Shown: positions 21,237 to 32,700 of the stretch, piece after piece | How the letters are laid out: every line of letters starts with the position of its first letter | Position numbering within the stretch: the stretch's first letter is position 1 | Assembly: GCF_000237925.1 (NCBI RefSeq) | Contig: NW_017386078.1 | Span: forward strand, 1 to 64,000 | Reading direction: 5' to 3' | From: Schistosoma mansoni | Lineage: Eukaryota > Platyhelminthes > Trematoda > Strigeidida > Schistosomatidae | Length of the DNA: 64,000 nucleotides | Notes under the pieces: generated by a model | The model's input: only the letters and a program-made list of their open reading frames with translations | What the model was told of the DNA's origin: nothing | Database searches by the model: none | Position numbers and translations under genes: made by a program

Positions 21237-24200
21237 GATCACTCCCCCCCCCTAAGTGAAGTAGTGATGACACTACGAAGTGACCAGCCAGAAGTTTAAA
21301 CCGAGCAAGTTTGTCGTCGGTAAACACTCTTCTGATAGCTTGCTATGTTTATCAGTCTCTGGTTGTCTTTCCTTACTATAAGAGACCATGAAGTACAACA
21401 TAATAATAAGGAAATAGAGTACAATGAAATTTTTGGTTCCTCGTAAAATTCATCCTTCTTTTTATCGTCTATTCAAGCCGTCCTGGAAAAGAAAAAGTAG
21501 AATATGTAGGTGTATCTCGAAATACACTCGTACGTGCCTAAAGACGCAAAGTGGGCGAAAAGAAGGTAAATAAACTCATACACCTGGGATAGCGTAGAAG
21601 CGGTTTTTAAAGAACTGTTTTTTCGGGTTTTTAAAGAAGAAAATTAAGTGTAAGCAATATTTTAAAAAATTGTTTTTTTCCTTTTTTGAAATAAATATAT
21701 AAGTATAGGCATATTAAATTATTTTTGTATATAATACAAAGGAAAATCGAGAAGAGGCAAAATGTTATCTGGTGTTTTACGTGTAATAGTCTTCTAAATG
21801 TTCTGGAAATCTCGCTCCTCTTGTTTTAACTTTATTTTCAGGTACTACCAAAGTATCAACATGCGTGTCGGCTATCAGATGAGATATTACAAGTGTATGA
21901 GCCGTGTCGTTTCATTGTACAGAAGGAAAATCTACGTGGATAGGATTTCCTTCTAAATACGCTGCTTTGATTCGATCGATTCTGACGCTATTTTCAGTAC
22001 TGTTCCTATCGACTATATAGGACTTAGTTTCGCCTTAAAGAACGTTGAAGGGTCGCTTGTATCCTGGTTCGAGGGGCCGTTGATGTGAGTCTCGACGTAC
22101 GAAGACATGTGCACTATATCGTAAGTCAGGTTGAACGAAAACATTAGTTGATTGCAGTCGAGTGGAAACAGATTTAACTGAACGCACTGCGTTTGTAAGC
22201 GTGCTTGTGTAGGAGTTTAGATCCATGTTCATTGAAAAAGTTGAAGAATTCACGAATTCTCCTGGAAGTCGAATTGTCGTTCCGTAAACGGGTTGAGCTG
22301 AAGTGTATTCAAAGTCAGCTTTCACTGCATTGCAAATACTTAGTGAAACGAGTGGAAGGACGTCACTCCACTGTGAAACGTTTACTGCTGGTAGTGAAGC
22401 TCTTAGTTGTCAGTGAAAACGTTCTACCAAACCGTCTGCTTGTAGGTGGTAGGCGGTTGTTAGGAAGCGAGTGATTTCTAATAGTGTGGTCAGACAACGG
22501 AAACGTCCAGATTCAAACTGGCGTCCGAGGATTGTAGTGATGTTTGAAGGCCAGCCGAAATTCATTCGACGAAGGCGCGGGCCACTGTTTCAGCAGTAAT
22601 GTCCTTAATGGGTACTGCTTCTGCTCATCGAGTGAAACGGTCTAGGCAAGTTAAAAGAAAAGGATACTCATTTGAATCTGGTAAGCGTCCTACCAAATCC
22701 AGACGAACATGGTCGAAACGAGTGTCAGGAGTTTTGAACGAGCCTAAGGGACATTTGTTGTGTCTAATCACCTCAGACTTCTAGCAGCTTACACAGAATC
22801 GTGCCCACTCCCTCACGTCTTTATTCATACCAGGACAACAAAACCGTTCTACTATAAGCTTGATGAACGCACGAACACCTGGATGAGAAAGTTCGTGCAA
22901 CGTATTGAAGACGTTGCGTCGGTAATCTTTCGGCACGATTGGGCGATCCTTACCTGGGGATGTGTCATACAGTAAGATCTCCTTATTTGTTCCCTTTTTT
23001 CCGCACAGTTTTAGAGTCATCAAATGTAACTGCTACTGAAGATCAGTGTCTTCTTTTTGAAGCTGTGTGAGTTTAGAAAGGTGGATTCCTTAGAAACTGT
23101 TTAAGGAAGTTATACGAGGCAAGGCGTCTGCAACTACATTGTTTGCTCCAAAAATGTGTTGTATATCTGGAGTAAGCTGCGAAATGTAGTCCTGTTGTCG
23201 AGACTCTCACGGTGAGTACTTGTCTGAAGATGAACTTAAAGAGAAGGTAAGAGGTTTATGATCGGTAAAAAGTGTGAACTCTCTTCCTTCGATGGAATGT
23301 TGGAAATGCCATACAGCACAATACATAGCTAGGAGTTCCCCACCGAAAGTGATGTACATCGATTCAGTGTCTAGTGACCGTCTGGAGAAAAATGCTGAAG
23401 GTTGCCAAGAGTGGTTAACCCATTGTTGTAAGACTCCTCCGATTACTGGGTCGGATGTGTCTACTGAGAAACTGATGGGCGATCGAGTGTCCTGATGTGC
23501 CAGCACGGTTGCCTTTGCGATAAGTTCCTTAACTGTGGAGAATGCTTTTCGCGCAATGTCGCCAGATTAATGGATTTTGCATTTCCACGGAGTTGGTCGG
23601 TTAGCAGTTTCATAAGGGATGAGCATTTTGGTATGAACCGTCTATAGAAACTTACAATACCATTAAATGTGCGCAACTGTTTAATTGTAGTCGGTTTTGG
23701 GCAATCCAGAATGGCCGCCACTTTGCTTCTAGGAGGTCAGATGCTATGAGCAACAATAGTATGCCCTAGTAAATCTAACGAGTTGGTTCCGATTTGGCAT
23801 TTCTGAATGTTTACAGTGATGCCATGCTTCTGCAGTCGTTCGAACACAATGTCCAAATGCTGATGATGGCATTCTCTGTCCGGACTGGCTATCAGACCGT
23901 CATCAACATACGCATGTACGAAGCTGAGACCTCAGAAACGTCATCTATGAACCTTTGCACAGTCTGGACAGCATTTCTTAGGCCGAAAGTCATTCGCAGA
24001 AATTTTTAGTCTGAAGGGAGTGATGATAGCGGTTTTTGGAATATCGTCAGTAGCCATAGGGATTTGGCTATAGGCTTTAACCAAGTCCATTTTCGAAAAT
24101 ACTGTTGTATCTCTCAAGGTAGCTGTCAAATCGTGAATGTGAGGCAACGGATAACGATTGTGAATGGCTTTCGCATTCAAACGCCGATAGTCACCAGCTG

Positions 24201-24867
24201 AACGCCAATCGCTGCTTTTTTTAGGGACCATGTGCAAAGGAGATGCCTATGTGCTGTTTAAGGTCGAATGGTTCCTAACTCTATCATGTGATCAAATTCG
24301 TTTTTGGCCAACCTCAGCTATTAGGGAGCCAGTTGGCGTGCTTTCGAGAATGCAGGTGGTCCTGTAGTTGTGATGTGATGTGTAACATTGCTGGTTACAC
24401 ACGGTGATTTCGGTTGCGGTTGATATGTCCCAGAGTATTTATCGAGTAATGGTTGCTAGAATGAGTCTATTGTGTGCCTAATTGTGACTAGGGATAATCT
24501 GCAACCGGCAAACGAAGTTACGCAAACAGATAAATTAGTGTTTCTGTCTATCAGCCTCCGTTTGCGCGTATCGATGAGCAGATTGTGGTGTTGTAGGAGG
24601 TCTATACGAATGATTGGCATAGGAACATCTGCTTCAACGAAGATTCAGTGAATGGGTTTGAGGAAACCGACGTTAAGGTAAACGTACCTTTTACCACATG
24701 TGGCGATTGGCTTTCCGTTTTCCATCAGCACTCAACGATACTTTACCGTTTGTTTGTTTTAAAAGAAACTTCTCCGTCCCATGTTTCGTGATTGGTTGTT
24801 TGGCTCATCTCTTAACAACACTTAATATACTGCCACGTTCTTCGTATTCAGTATTCATGTAACCAGC

Positions 24868-25056
24868 TCAGCCACCATCAAATTTTCCGCTGTCAAGCGC
24901 CTGAAGGCTCATCGTCTCCTGGATCAGTAGTGTTTTACTTGAACAGTTAAACCTCCAAAGCCAATGAGAGTTAGATACCGAGCATCTTTTATGTGGAGTG
25001 GAATTTAAACGGGTGCATAGCTCGTGGAACCACTTTTTGAACCCACCACAATGCAA
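24868..25056 (-). other. ORF with a Cys/His cluster near the Gypsy 5' side
   Basis: A 62-codon ORF beginning HCGGFKKWFHELCTRL, a C-x(n)-W-F-H-x2-C arrangement like a PHD-type finger half. It may be part of the Gypsy fossil's upstream region or of another degraded retroelement. It is not a convincing host gene. Confidence 0.3.
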
Positions 25057-25494
25057 TCCCCCCTAGAAGGAAGAAAAAATTATTCTGCTCACACTTCGGA
25101 GTACAGATAACCTCAATAAACAGAATTTAAGCGGGAAAAATCGACAAATATAAGCAAGGTAATTACAAGTGTAGAAAACAACGAAAAAGGGTGCCACAAA
25201 ACAGATACGGAGAATGTGTCAAACTTTAACCTCAACAAGTCAAGTTAAGGCAGACCAGGTATGCTTTTGATACAATGAATACACAAAACCAAATTGAATC
25301 AACTAGCACGTTTTAAAATGTGCGCCAAATAGACTTGACTTTTATCTGAAAAAGTATATATCAGTAAAGTGAGAGATTGGGAAATTCTATATACTACTGC
25401 GAATAAAATTCTCAGAACCTTCTTTTCTCAACTTCATCGTAGTCACATGCTAAACATTGAACTTCACGCGCCTTATGCAAAATTTTGCCGCGAG

Positions 25495-27937
25495 ATGGAG
25501 AGTTTTTGTCCAGAATGCATGCGTTCCGGCTTTTCAGTACCTTTATTAAAAGTCAAGTCATCTGCTGGTTCAATAAATGGAATATGCTCCTCAAACAGGT
25601 GTTCATACCCATTTTCAGTATACTCTGATCTGCAGTTATCACGTAAGGTAAAGTTATTGTTTGACAGTCTTTAGTTTGTAGAGGTGTAGATGATCGTGCA
25701 TCCGAAGAATCTCAGACGGTTCGTGGTTTTCTTGACGAACTGTTTGGTATGGACGTCAAAAGTGGGGACGATGAAAGTTCGTTCAAAGGTGTCGACTCCT
25801 CCCACTCGTACGGCGATTGTGTACCTACAAGTTCCTCATCTAGTAGTTTCGATTTAATGCAACCAGATGTTTGCGACAGTTCTCCGGTTGACAGTCTCTT
25901 CCAAAACAACTATATGCTTCCAAGATACTTGGCAGATGACATGAAAAGAAGTAAGTGCATATGTTTTTGATTGTTCAGGTTTGTTATTGGGTTTTTCATA
26001 GTCATTCCTCTCAAGATTCCTAACGTAAGAGGGCGCTTTTTATTTATGTGCCAATTACATTTTATTCGGAAATTTTGTCCTAACTAGTGAGTAATGACTA
26101 AACAAAGTTAATGAAAGATGTATTATTCAAATAGTAAACTAGATTTCAACTCACCTAATTACTAGTCCTTCGGCCATTTTTACAGCCGTTAGTTCATTAT
26201 TCATATTAATTCAACGGTCATTGTCGTATCATCACGCGTTGATGAGAAGGTTTCACCTACCGAAGTAATATGATTTTGTGGATTTGAATGATAAGTCGAC
26301 ACGGTAAGACTAATTTATGGACGAGTCAATGGATTAAAAGATAGCAAGTCTTGGATTATGGCGAGAATTTCACTCATCAATATGGTTAGGCGAGATTTTG
26401 CCATTGTAGCTGATCAGTTCGTAATGAAAACTCTAACCTAACCTCTAGCTGTTAATCCTAATTTCACACACTAATCCAAAACGCTCTTTTGACCCTGTGA
26501 GTAAATAAATTTGCTCAATGTCACGTTGGCACCGCTTCAAGGTTGCCCATGAATTATAATATGAACATTCGCGCTTGAAAAGTGAAGTACTATTATTAGT
26601 ACTTCTTAATAATGGAATGAAATAAAGTCTTCAAGTTGCCACGTTCTCGTCAAGCCACCACTTCCCTCTAATTGTAGTGCGAGAGAGTAGACAATACGAC
26701 GTCCAAATATAAAATCTCACAAGCCCCCGTAGGTTTACTGCTACCATTGTAATTAAGAGGTAATTACAAACATTTGTGTTTCAACCACCTTTTATGCTGT
26801 TGTATTTGGACAGAGCGTGTCAAAATGATTTGCACTTATTACACTCATATGCATGCAACTAGTCATAGTTTCCGAAAAAAAACCCAAATCACAGGTCTCA
26901 TACAGTGATAAGTTACGGTACCAAAAAATAGGTCAGTACAGCTCGAAAAATTTCACAGTATCATGCACCCAAATGTAAACTTTGATTATGGCGTATGGTA
27001 TAGTGAATAAAAAATCTTACAATTATGGTACTGAGTGCTTAGACCATGGTAGCTGGTTGATTTCCACCTGTAACACTGACGAGTTCAGTTCGCTGAAGCA
27101 TCAAGCTGTCTCGATCACTGAAACTTAAACAATTGCCAGGATTGCTATAATAACTATCTTATTTATTTTAAGGGAATAGACGTAGGCAATGTAAAATAAA
27201 TCGTAGTGACCTACTGGGACCGTCCTATTATTAATTTAAAAATTGCTAACGTTGGTTAACTCAGTTACATAGGATTTAAAAATTATTCTATATCTGTTTT
27301 TCTCCAGTTCCTAATGCACATTTCTTCCAGAGCATTACTTGACACTCAGTGCAGTTATGGTCATTAATACACTAAACAAAAGCTTTTTTGGATGCCAGGT
27401 GTCAACTAATAATGACTGAATACAACTACACTTAACAGGAAGTCCTCTTATTTAAAGGTTTATTCCCAGAATATATTAATAAATCCCTACTGTCTGTCTC
27501 AATCAGAATTCAAGCCCACTGCCTTCTGTACTCATTTGTTTGTTTTCAAGGAATGCGCTTTGTTTTACCTTTGAAATGTACATAATATGACTTAATTACT
27601 TGTCATCATTCATAACCCTCTTATTTTATATCCACCAGTTTTAAGTGAAGATTTATCCTATTCAAAATGTTCACAATTCCAAACTACGAGTAACCCCCAC
27701 ATGTTTGGAAAGCTCAACCGAAGTAGTGACAGCGGAATTTCAATCTCTTCGCGGTCTTCTAAACCATCTACTCTTAGCTACAGCGAACATGTCGCCCAGA
27801 GGATGTCAAACCAAAGCGATTCTATTTCAACCTCCAAATCAGTTTCTATATCTTCTTTCCCACTTGACAAAACAAAGAATATGGCCCGTCTCGATCGAAT
27901 GGTTAAACTTCAAGAAGAACGAATGCGACTCCACTAA
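25495..27937 (+). CDS. Zinc-ribbon protein, N-terminus resembling USPL1 (three exons, 240 aa)
   Basis: The exons are 25495-25642, 25675-25950 and 27639-27937, with phases that join cleanly (723 nt including TAA). Intron 1 is only 32 nt (GTAAGG...CTTTAG). Tiny introns near the 5' end are typical of schistosome genes. Residues 1-45 contain CPEC at 5-8 and a second pair, C-x4-C-x-YP, within ICSSNRCSYPF. This four-cysteine pattern with a trailing Tyr-Pro resembles the N-terminal zinc-binding region of the SUMO isopeptidase USPL1, but no peptidase domain follows. The rest is acidic, then Ser-rich, ending in a basic helix-prone tail (MARLDRMVKLQEERMRLH). I chose ATG 25495; an in-frame ATG at 25447 would add 16 residues. 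AATAAA at about 28057 may be the poly(A) signal. The function is unknown. The gene model is reasonably sure; the family link is weak. Confidence 0.6.
26313..26553. repeat. MITE-like repeat, copy 2, inside intron 2 of the zinc-ribbon gene
   Basis: A 241-bp unit bounded by atttatggac and gcccatgaat, nearly identical to 14524-14752. The main difference is about 12 extra bases near the left end. The high identity of two copies 12 kb apart suggests fairly recent mobility or conversion. Confidence 0.65.
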
Positions 27938-28061
27938 TGTGTATATTCATCCCACCCTCAAAGATGTTTCAAACTTCTCTTATTTAAACCTAAAAATGAG
28001 TTTATTGATACAAACCTTTATGTACAGGCTGTTTGACTTTTTTTCGAAGTCATCCAAATAA

Positions 28062-29741
28062 ACCATGCCTTTCTTCGAGACTTTTCAGTATGCCTGAATT
28101 TCTCAAGTACTTTACTTGTCGATCTCATCAGCATTAAAAACCCTACATTTTTCTTTCAATAGCCCGATATCATTATCTATACTTTGCCAGTCATCTGCCT
28201 TAATCATTTAATGACTCATCAGTTGATGAGCGAAGTGTAAGAATAACACTTCAGAGGTTCATTTCCGTGGCATGACGGATAAACGACCTATTTACGATAT
28301 AGTCGTTTTCCTTAAATACACATCGTCGTACTATGTTAAGGCAGTATATTTGAATAATACTGTTCTATGAATCAGCTTTCTGTTGACGGTTAGCGTTTTT
28401 TCATCTTGAAACCATCGTTAAATAGATCAAAACCTGATTGATAGTATTTACGAACGGTTGAAAAGTAATTTACGTGATGCAACTAGTATAAAGAATGATT
28501 AGTGGTCCAAAGGTGTGTCTATGAACTGAATGACGGATCATCTAATTTTATCCTTCCAAATGTATAGCGTTATGTTTCTCAAGATTGTTTATCAAAAGCA
28601 TTTTCCATCAGGATAGTGAAACAGTGTCAAAAGCTGCTTCTCTTTGGTAATGTAGGCTTAGTGTTATTGTGTATACCATTCTATTATTCATAGGAAAAAC
28701 TAAATTCATCAGCAACGGGGAATAGATGGATGTCAAGATTGCTTCCTAGAATTTCTGACGAAGTGATTTTGTTCTTTCCAGTTAAACTGGATGCACTCTG
28801 AAAAAACACCGCCATGAACGTCCACGTCCGTGATCGTTGTGGATAGAATTATTAATTAAGAGTATAATGCGGTTACTATTTTGGGAACTAGAAATATAAT
28901 CTTTTATTACACAAGTACTCTCTATTAGTGCTTTTTCGGTTACTATGGTACCAGTGATATTGAAATTAGCCTTCACAATATGTATATATCGTTTAACTTT
29001 CAACTATTGAATTTGGAGCTGGATTGACCTACCTATCGCCGGTTATGATACAGTGAATATGACTACTAGCTTAAGCTACTGCGGGGACTTAGTAGTTGGG
29101 GCGTTCTACCGTTGGGTTCGAACCCTACCCTGCCTTTTTCAGTTTGGCCGAATGAGTGGTACCACTAGCTCTCACACTTAGTGTGGCTCATATCCAGGTA
29201 CCTAATGAGTATGCTAACTAAACTGGAAGCTTTTTGTTTATAGAGAACTCTGAAGCCAGTCTTCAACATGTTGAAGTGATGAGAGTAACAAATATACTTC
29301 TGCTGGGAAATAACCCTTCAAGTGTCTGTAGGTTTCATTTTTGGTGCTGCAGTATCTCGAGTAATTATTATAGACTGATATTTCTATGGTAAAAGTGGTA
29401 ATACGCAGGAAAGATATCTGTGATCAAATATCACCATTAGTATGCCTTAGTAAGCAAACATGGGACCCTGCAAGGTAGTATATTGGGACCAAATAAGTCC
29501 TTAATTGATTCCCTAAAATTGAGACATTAATTCTATTAAACAAGCCCTTACATTATCATTTGGTAAGTATACCTCTAAGTCTCTACCATTTAATAGTGTT
29601 TTTAAGGTATGAACCATATTATTTAAATCAAAACCAGTAGTGTCTGGCTCCTGTTTGTTTGTATTATCTGTGACAACGATATCAGTTCTTTCGTAACTAA
29701 GAGTACTTTCTTTATGTAGTAGTGGCTCAGCACTCACTGAA
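28062..29741. other. Intergenic region upstream of endonuclease G
   Basis: Mostly featureless. Around 29080-29230 lies a tRNA-like stretch with a perfect B-box (gggttcgaaccc near 29117), which may belong to another SINE. A minus-strand ORF (29902-29513) overlaps the start of endonuclease G and is discussed separately. Confidence 0.45.
29080..29230 (+). repeat. Possible tRNA-derived SINE fragment
   Basis: The segment has a weak A-box-like sequence (acttagtagttgggg) and a perfect B-box (gttgggttcgaaccc) at tRNA-like spacing. A non-tRNA tail with the inverted motif ctcacacttagtgtg follows. No cloverleaf is evident, so it is not a tRNA gene. No second copy is present in the window. Confidence 0.35.
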
Positions 29742-32700
29742 ATGCAATCTATCCTGAAGCGCATACATCGGTGTTGGAGAAAATATGAGATCTTGAAAGC
29801 TGGCGTGTACATATCAATTGGTGCAACGTTCACCCATTTTATTCTAGAATCGAAAGTTCCAAATATTTCATTCTCACAGCCTGTAAATGCAGCTGAAATC
29901 ATCTACCCTTCTCTTGTCGGCGCTCCAAACCTCCCAATAAACAATGAAGCTCTTCATACTTTGGGAATACCATCATCAAGTCATCTTCGTATTTTTGACG
30001 GCTATATATGTGTTTATGATCGTCGCAACAGAATTCCATATTGGGTAATGGAACATTTAAACCCTGCTAAACTACATCAAGATGATATTAATAAGGCTGG
30101 AGTAGAGCGGTATGTTTTTATTTCATTAACACCTGGAATGAAATTTTAAACCATGAGTATCTTGTTTAGTATATTTACTGGAACCTTCATCACTTTGTTT
30201 TGAGCCAACTTGTCTACCCAGATGTTAAGGAGTATAACACAATTTCGTCTAATTCAGTTTAAAGGACGTTTTTATATCAACTCTTAACTAACATGCTTTA
30301 CTTGAAAACGTATACTTACGCCTGTTACTCCAAATGAAGCATAGGCCGCCGACCAGCATTCTCCAACTCACTATCCTGGGCTTTCCTTTCTAGTTCTATC
30401 CAGTTGTTGTTCATTCTTCTCATGTCTGTCTTCATTTCTCGGCCTAATGTGTTCTCTGGTCTTCCTCTTCTCCTTTGGTCTTGAGGATTTCATATGAGGA
30501 CTTGCCTTGTAACACATTTGGGTGCTTTCCTCAATGTGTGTCCTATCTACTTCCAGCTCTTCTTCCTCCACTGGAATCTGGTTTGTTCTCTCCCACAGTA
30601 GGTTGTTGCTGATAGTGTCTGACCAACGGATCCGAGGTATTTTTCATGAACAACTGTTAATACTTGGAAATGTATGGTATTTTAGTAAATAGCTTAATCC
30701 ACAACACAATACAAAAAGGAAGATATTTAAAGACGAATCGCAAGAGTTTTTGATATATATTGTGGTTGGTAGACATCCCAAAATCAGAATTACAAGCTTA
30801 AAAGGTTAAGAGAGATACAAATCGAGCTGAAAAGAAGCCTATCCGTTAAGGTTCAAGTACATGTGAAAGAAAACAGACCAGAGGACTGAATTAAGCAAGA
30901 GTCCAAAGTCAATTAAAATATAAAAGAAATTCTATTTAACAGTCAGATGTAACCGGGACAATATGGAAATCACTAACGACCACCGATTGAATTGCTTTAG
31001 ACTAAAATTTTACTCATTCATTCCCAAATATTTAAAGATTGTATTTTGTAAAGACAAAACCAGTTATTTAAATAGCTCTTATAGCATATTCACAAAAATC
31101 AATATCTGGATGAAAAATTGTTTTCAACAACCACATCTTAAGGCTCTCCAGTTATAAATCCATAAATTTGTATTACAATAGCCTGTAAATTAGCGCATGA
31201 TGATATTACCATTATTTAGAATTAGAACAGACTGTCCCCTCAACTAGTAGATAAATTCACATTTCCTGTTAATGAATCTCATGGGAAGAGTTATATTGTT
31301 AAATGTAAGCAGACGATGAACTATTTACATAATCAGAGGTTAACTGAACAAGATGGCTAAAGAAAGCTCCAAGATAAATGAAATTACAAAATCTGTGGAA
31401 ACAAGTGTTCAGCAGGATGATCATTAAAGTGGACTGATTTAACACTTGTGGAATCGTAACAAGCTTACTCTTACATAAGGTAGGTACTCATGATGTCTAG
31501 AGCAATGAAAGCTTCGTAATTATACTGTCCAGCTCAGAAAACAATCCTACTAAAAGCTGTGGTTTGCGAACTTTGAACTTCTGTCATTTTATTAATGTGG
31601 CATACTTTTGAGCTTCCAGCGCTCAAGGTCGGCTACTATTGAATATCATTTTCGTCAAAATACGAAATGTCAATATGTCTTGAAATACGTTTTAGGCCGG
31701 GTAGGGATCTTGAAGAATCAGTAATTCAAACTATCCTAACTGTTGTATTTTGTATCGAATAATGGCAAAATAGGTTAATACAGACTTGATGTAAGAGGGA
31801 CTATGCAACTTATTACAAATCCAACGTTTCAAAAAGATACAGAAGTTCTTCAGCTTGGAGACCCGATAATACTCTTTTTCTTTTTATCTCAGAAGCCAGT
31901 AAATCAAAACAAACTAACTAAAATTGTCTATCAATGAGTTTGTTACCTCCTAGAATTCCCAAGTGTATACAAGTTCACTTGACATAACTATGGGAGGAAG
32001 TTATTAAGAATTCAAACTGCACAGCGCTTAAGTTGAGCTTGATTTTATACTTTAAAACTCTCAAAATGCTATTTTCAATGAAGGGTAAATCCAGTTTGAG
32101 AATTTCTCGTATTTTCGAATTTGAGTAAGAAGATATCAAATATCAGTTTAAGTCATTTCTAACGTTTGAATATTATGTAGGTTTTTATATACCAACTTGA
32201 ACAGAAAAATAAAAAGTTTAATTGTTTTTGTCAAATTAATACCGAACATACCTCATCGGGAAATAAGGAAACTACTTCAGAGCGAAACTCCTGACTAGAC
32301 CAAAATTAGTGGAATATAGTATGCACAAAATTTAGCGTCCATCAAAGACTTTTATTTTATTTTATTTAAACACATATATATTGGTACAAAAGGGCACCAG
32401 ATACATATGCGCCACACAAAATAATGAAAGTAGGAAGAGAAGGGATGAAAAGATAAGGCGGACTGAAATGTACAACCAGAAGACTCTTTCAGTTAAAAAA
32501 GTTAGAACCACTCTTTATGAAGAAAGTAAAAGAAGGTTACAGCAGGTTCGCCACTGGCTTCTATTCTGAGCCATATCTGATAACGTCTCTAGCCACTGTG
32601 TTGCACCATCTCTCGGACCCCAGCCAGGGAGTCGTGAAGGACCAACAGAAGCTAGCCCTTTGTAGCTTTCTTTCATACCACGACACCATGTCATACACTG

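Larger units (their letters stand above)
20911..25080 (-). mobile_element. Gypsy-type (CsRn1-like) LTR retrotransposon, broken, with 3' LTR
   Basis: Read on the minus strand, recognisable parts in order are a protease-side region (about 24300-24800), reverse transcriptase (23941-24237, including DYRRLNAKAIHNRYPLPHI), RNase H (23207-23506, TDHKPLTF), the H2C2 zinc-binding part and core of integrase (22781-23023), and the integrase tail (22035-22325). A G-rich purine tract (about 21237-21254) sits just before the 3' LTR (20911-21236), as expected for second-strand priming. The order protease-RT-RNaseH-integrase is that of Gypsy/Ty3 elements. No 5' LTR was found and the upstream limit is approximate. 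The coding region is broken in many places, so this is an old copy. The matching solo LTR at 58532-58850 shows the family spread further. Confidence 0.85.

Noticed and set aside
22205-24009. Plus-strand ORFs opposite the Gypsy pol region
   Set aside because: Antisense shadows of the fossil pol frames.
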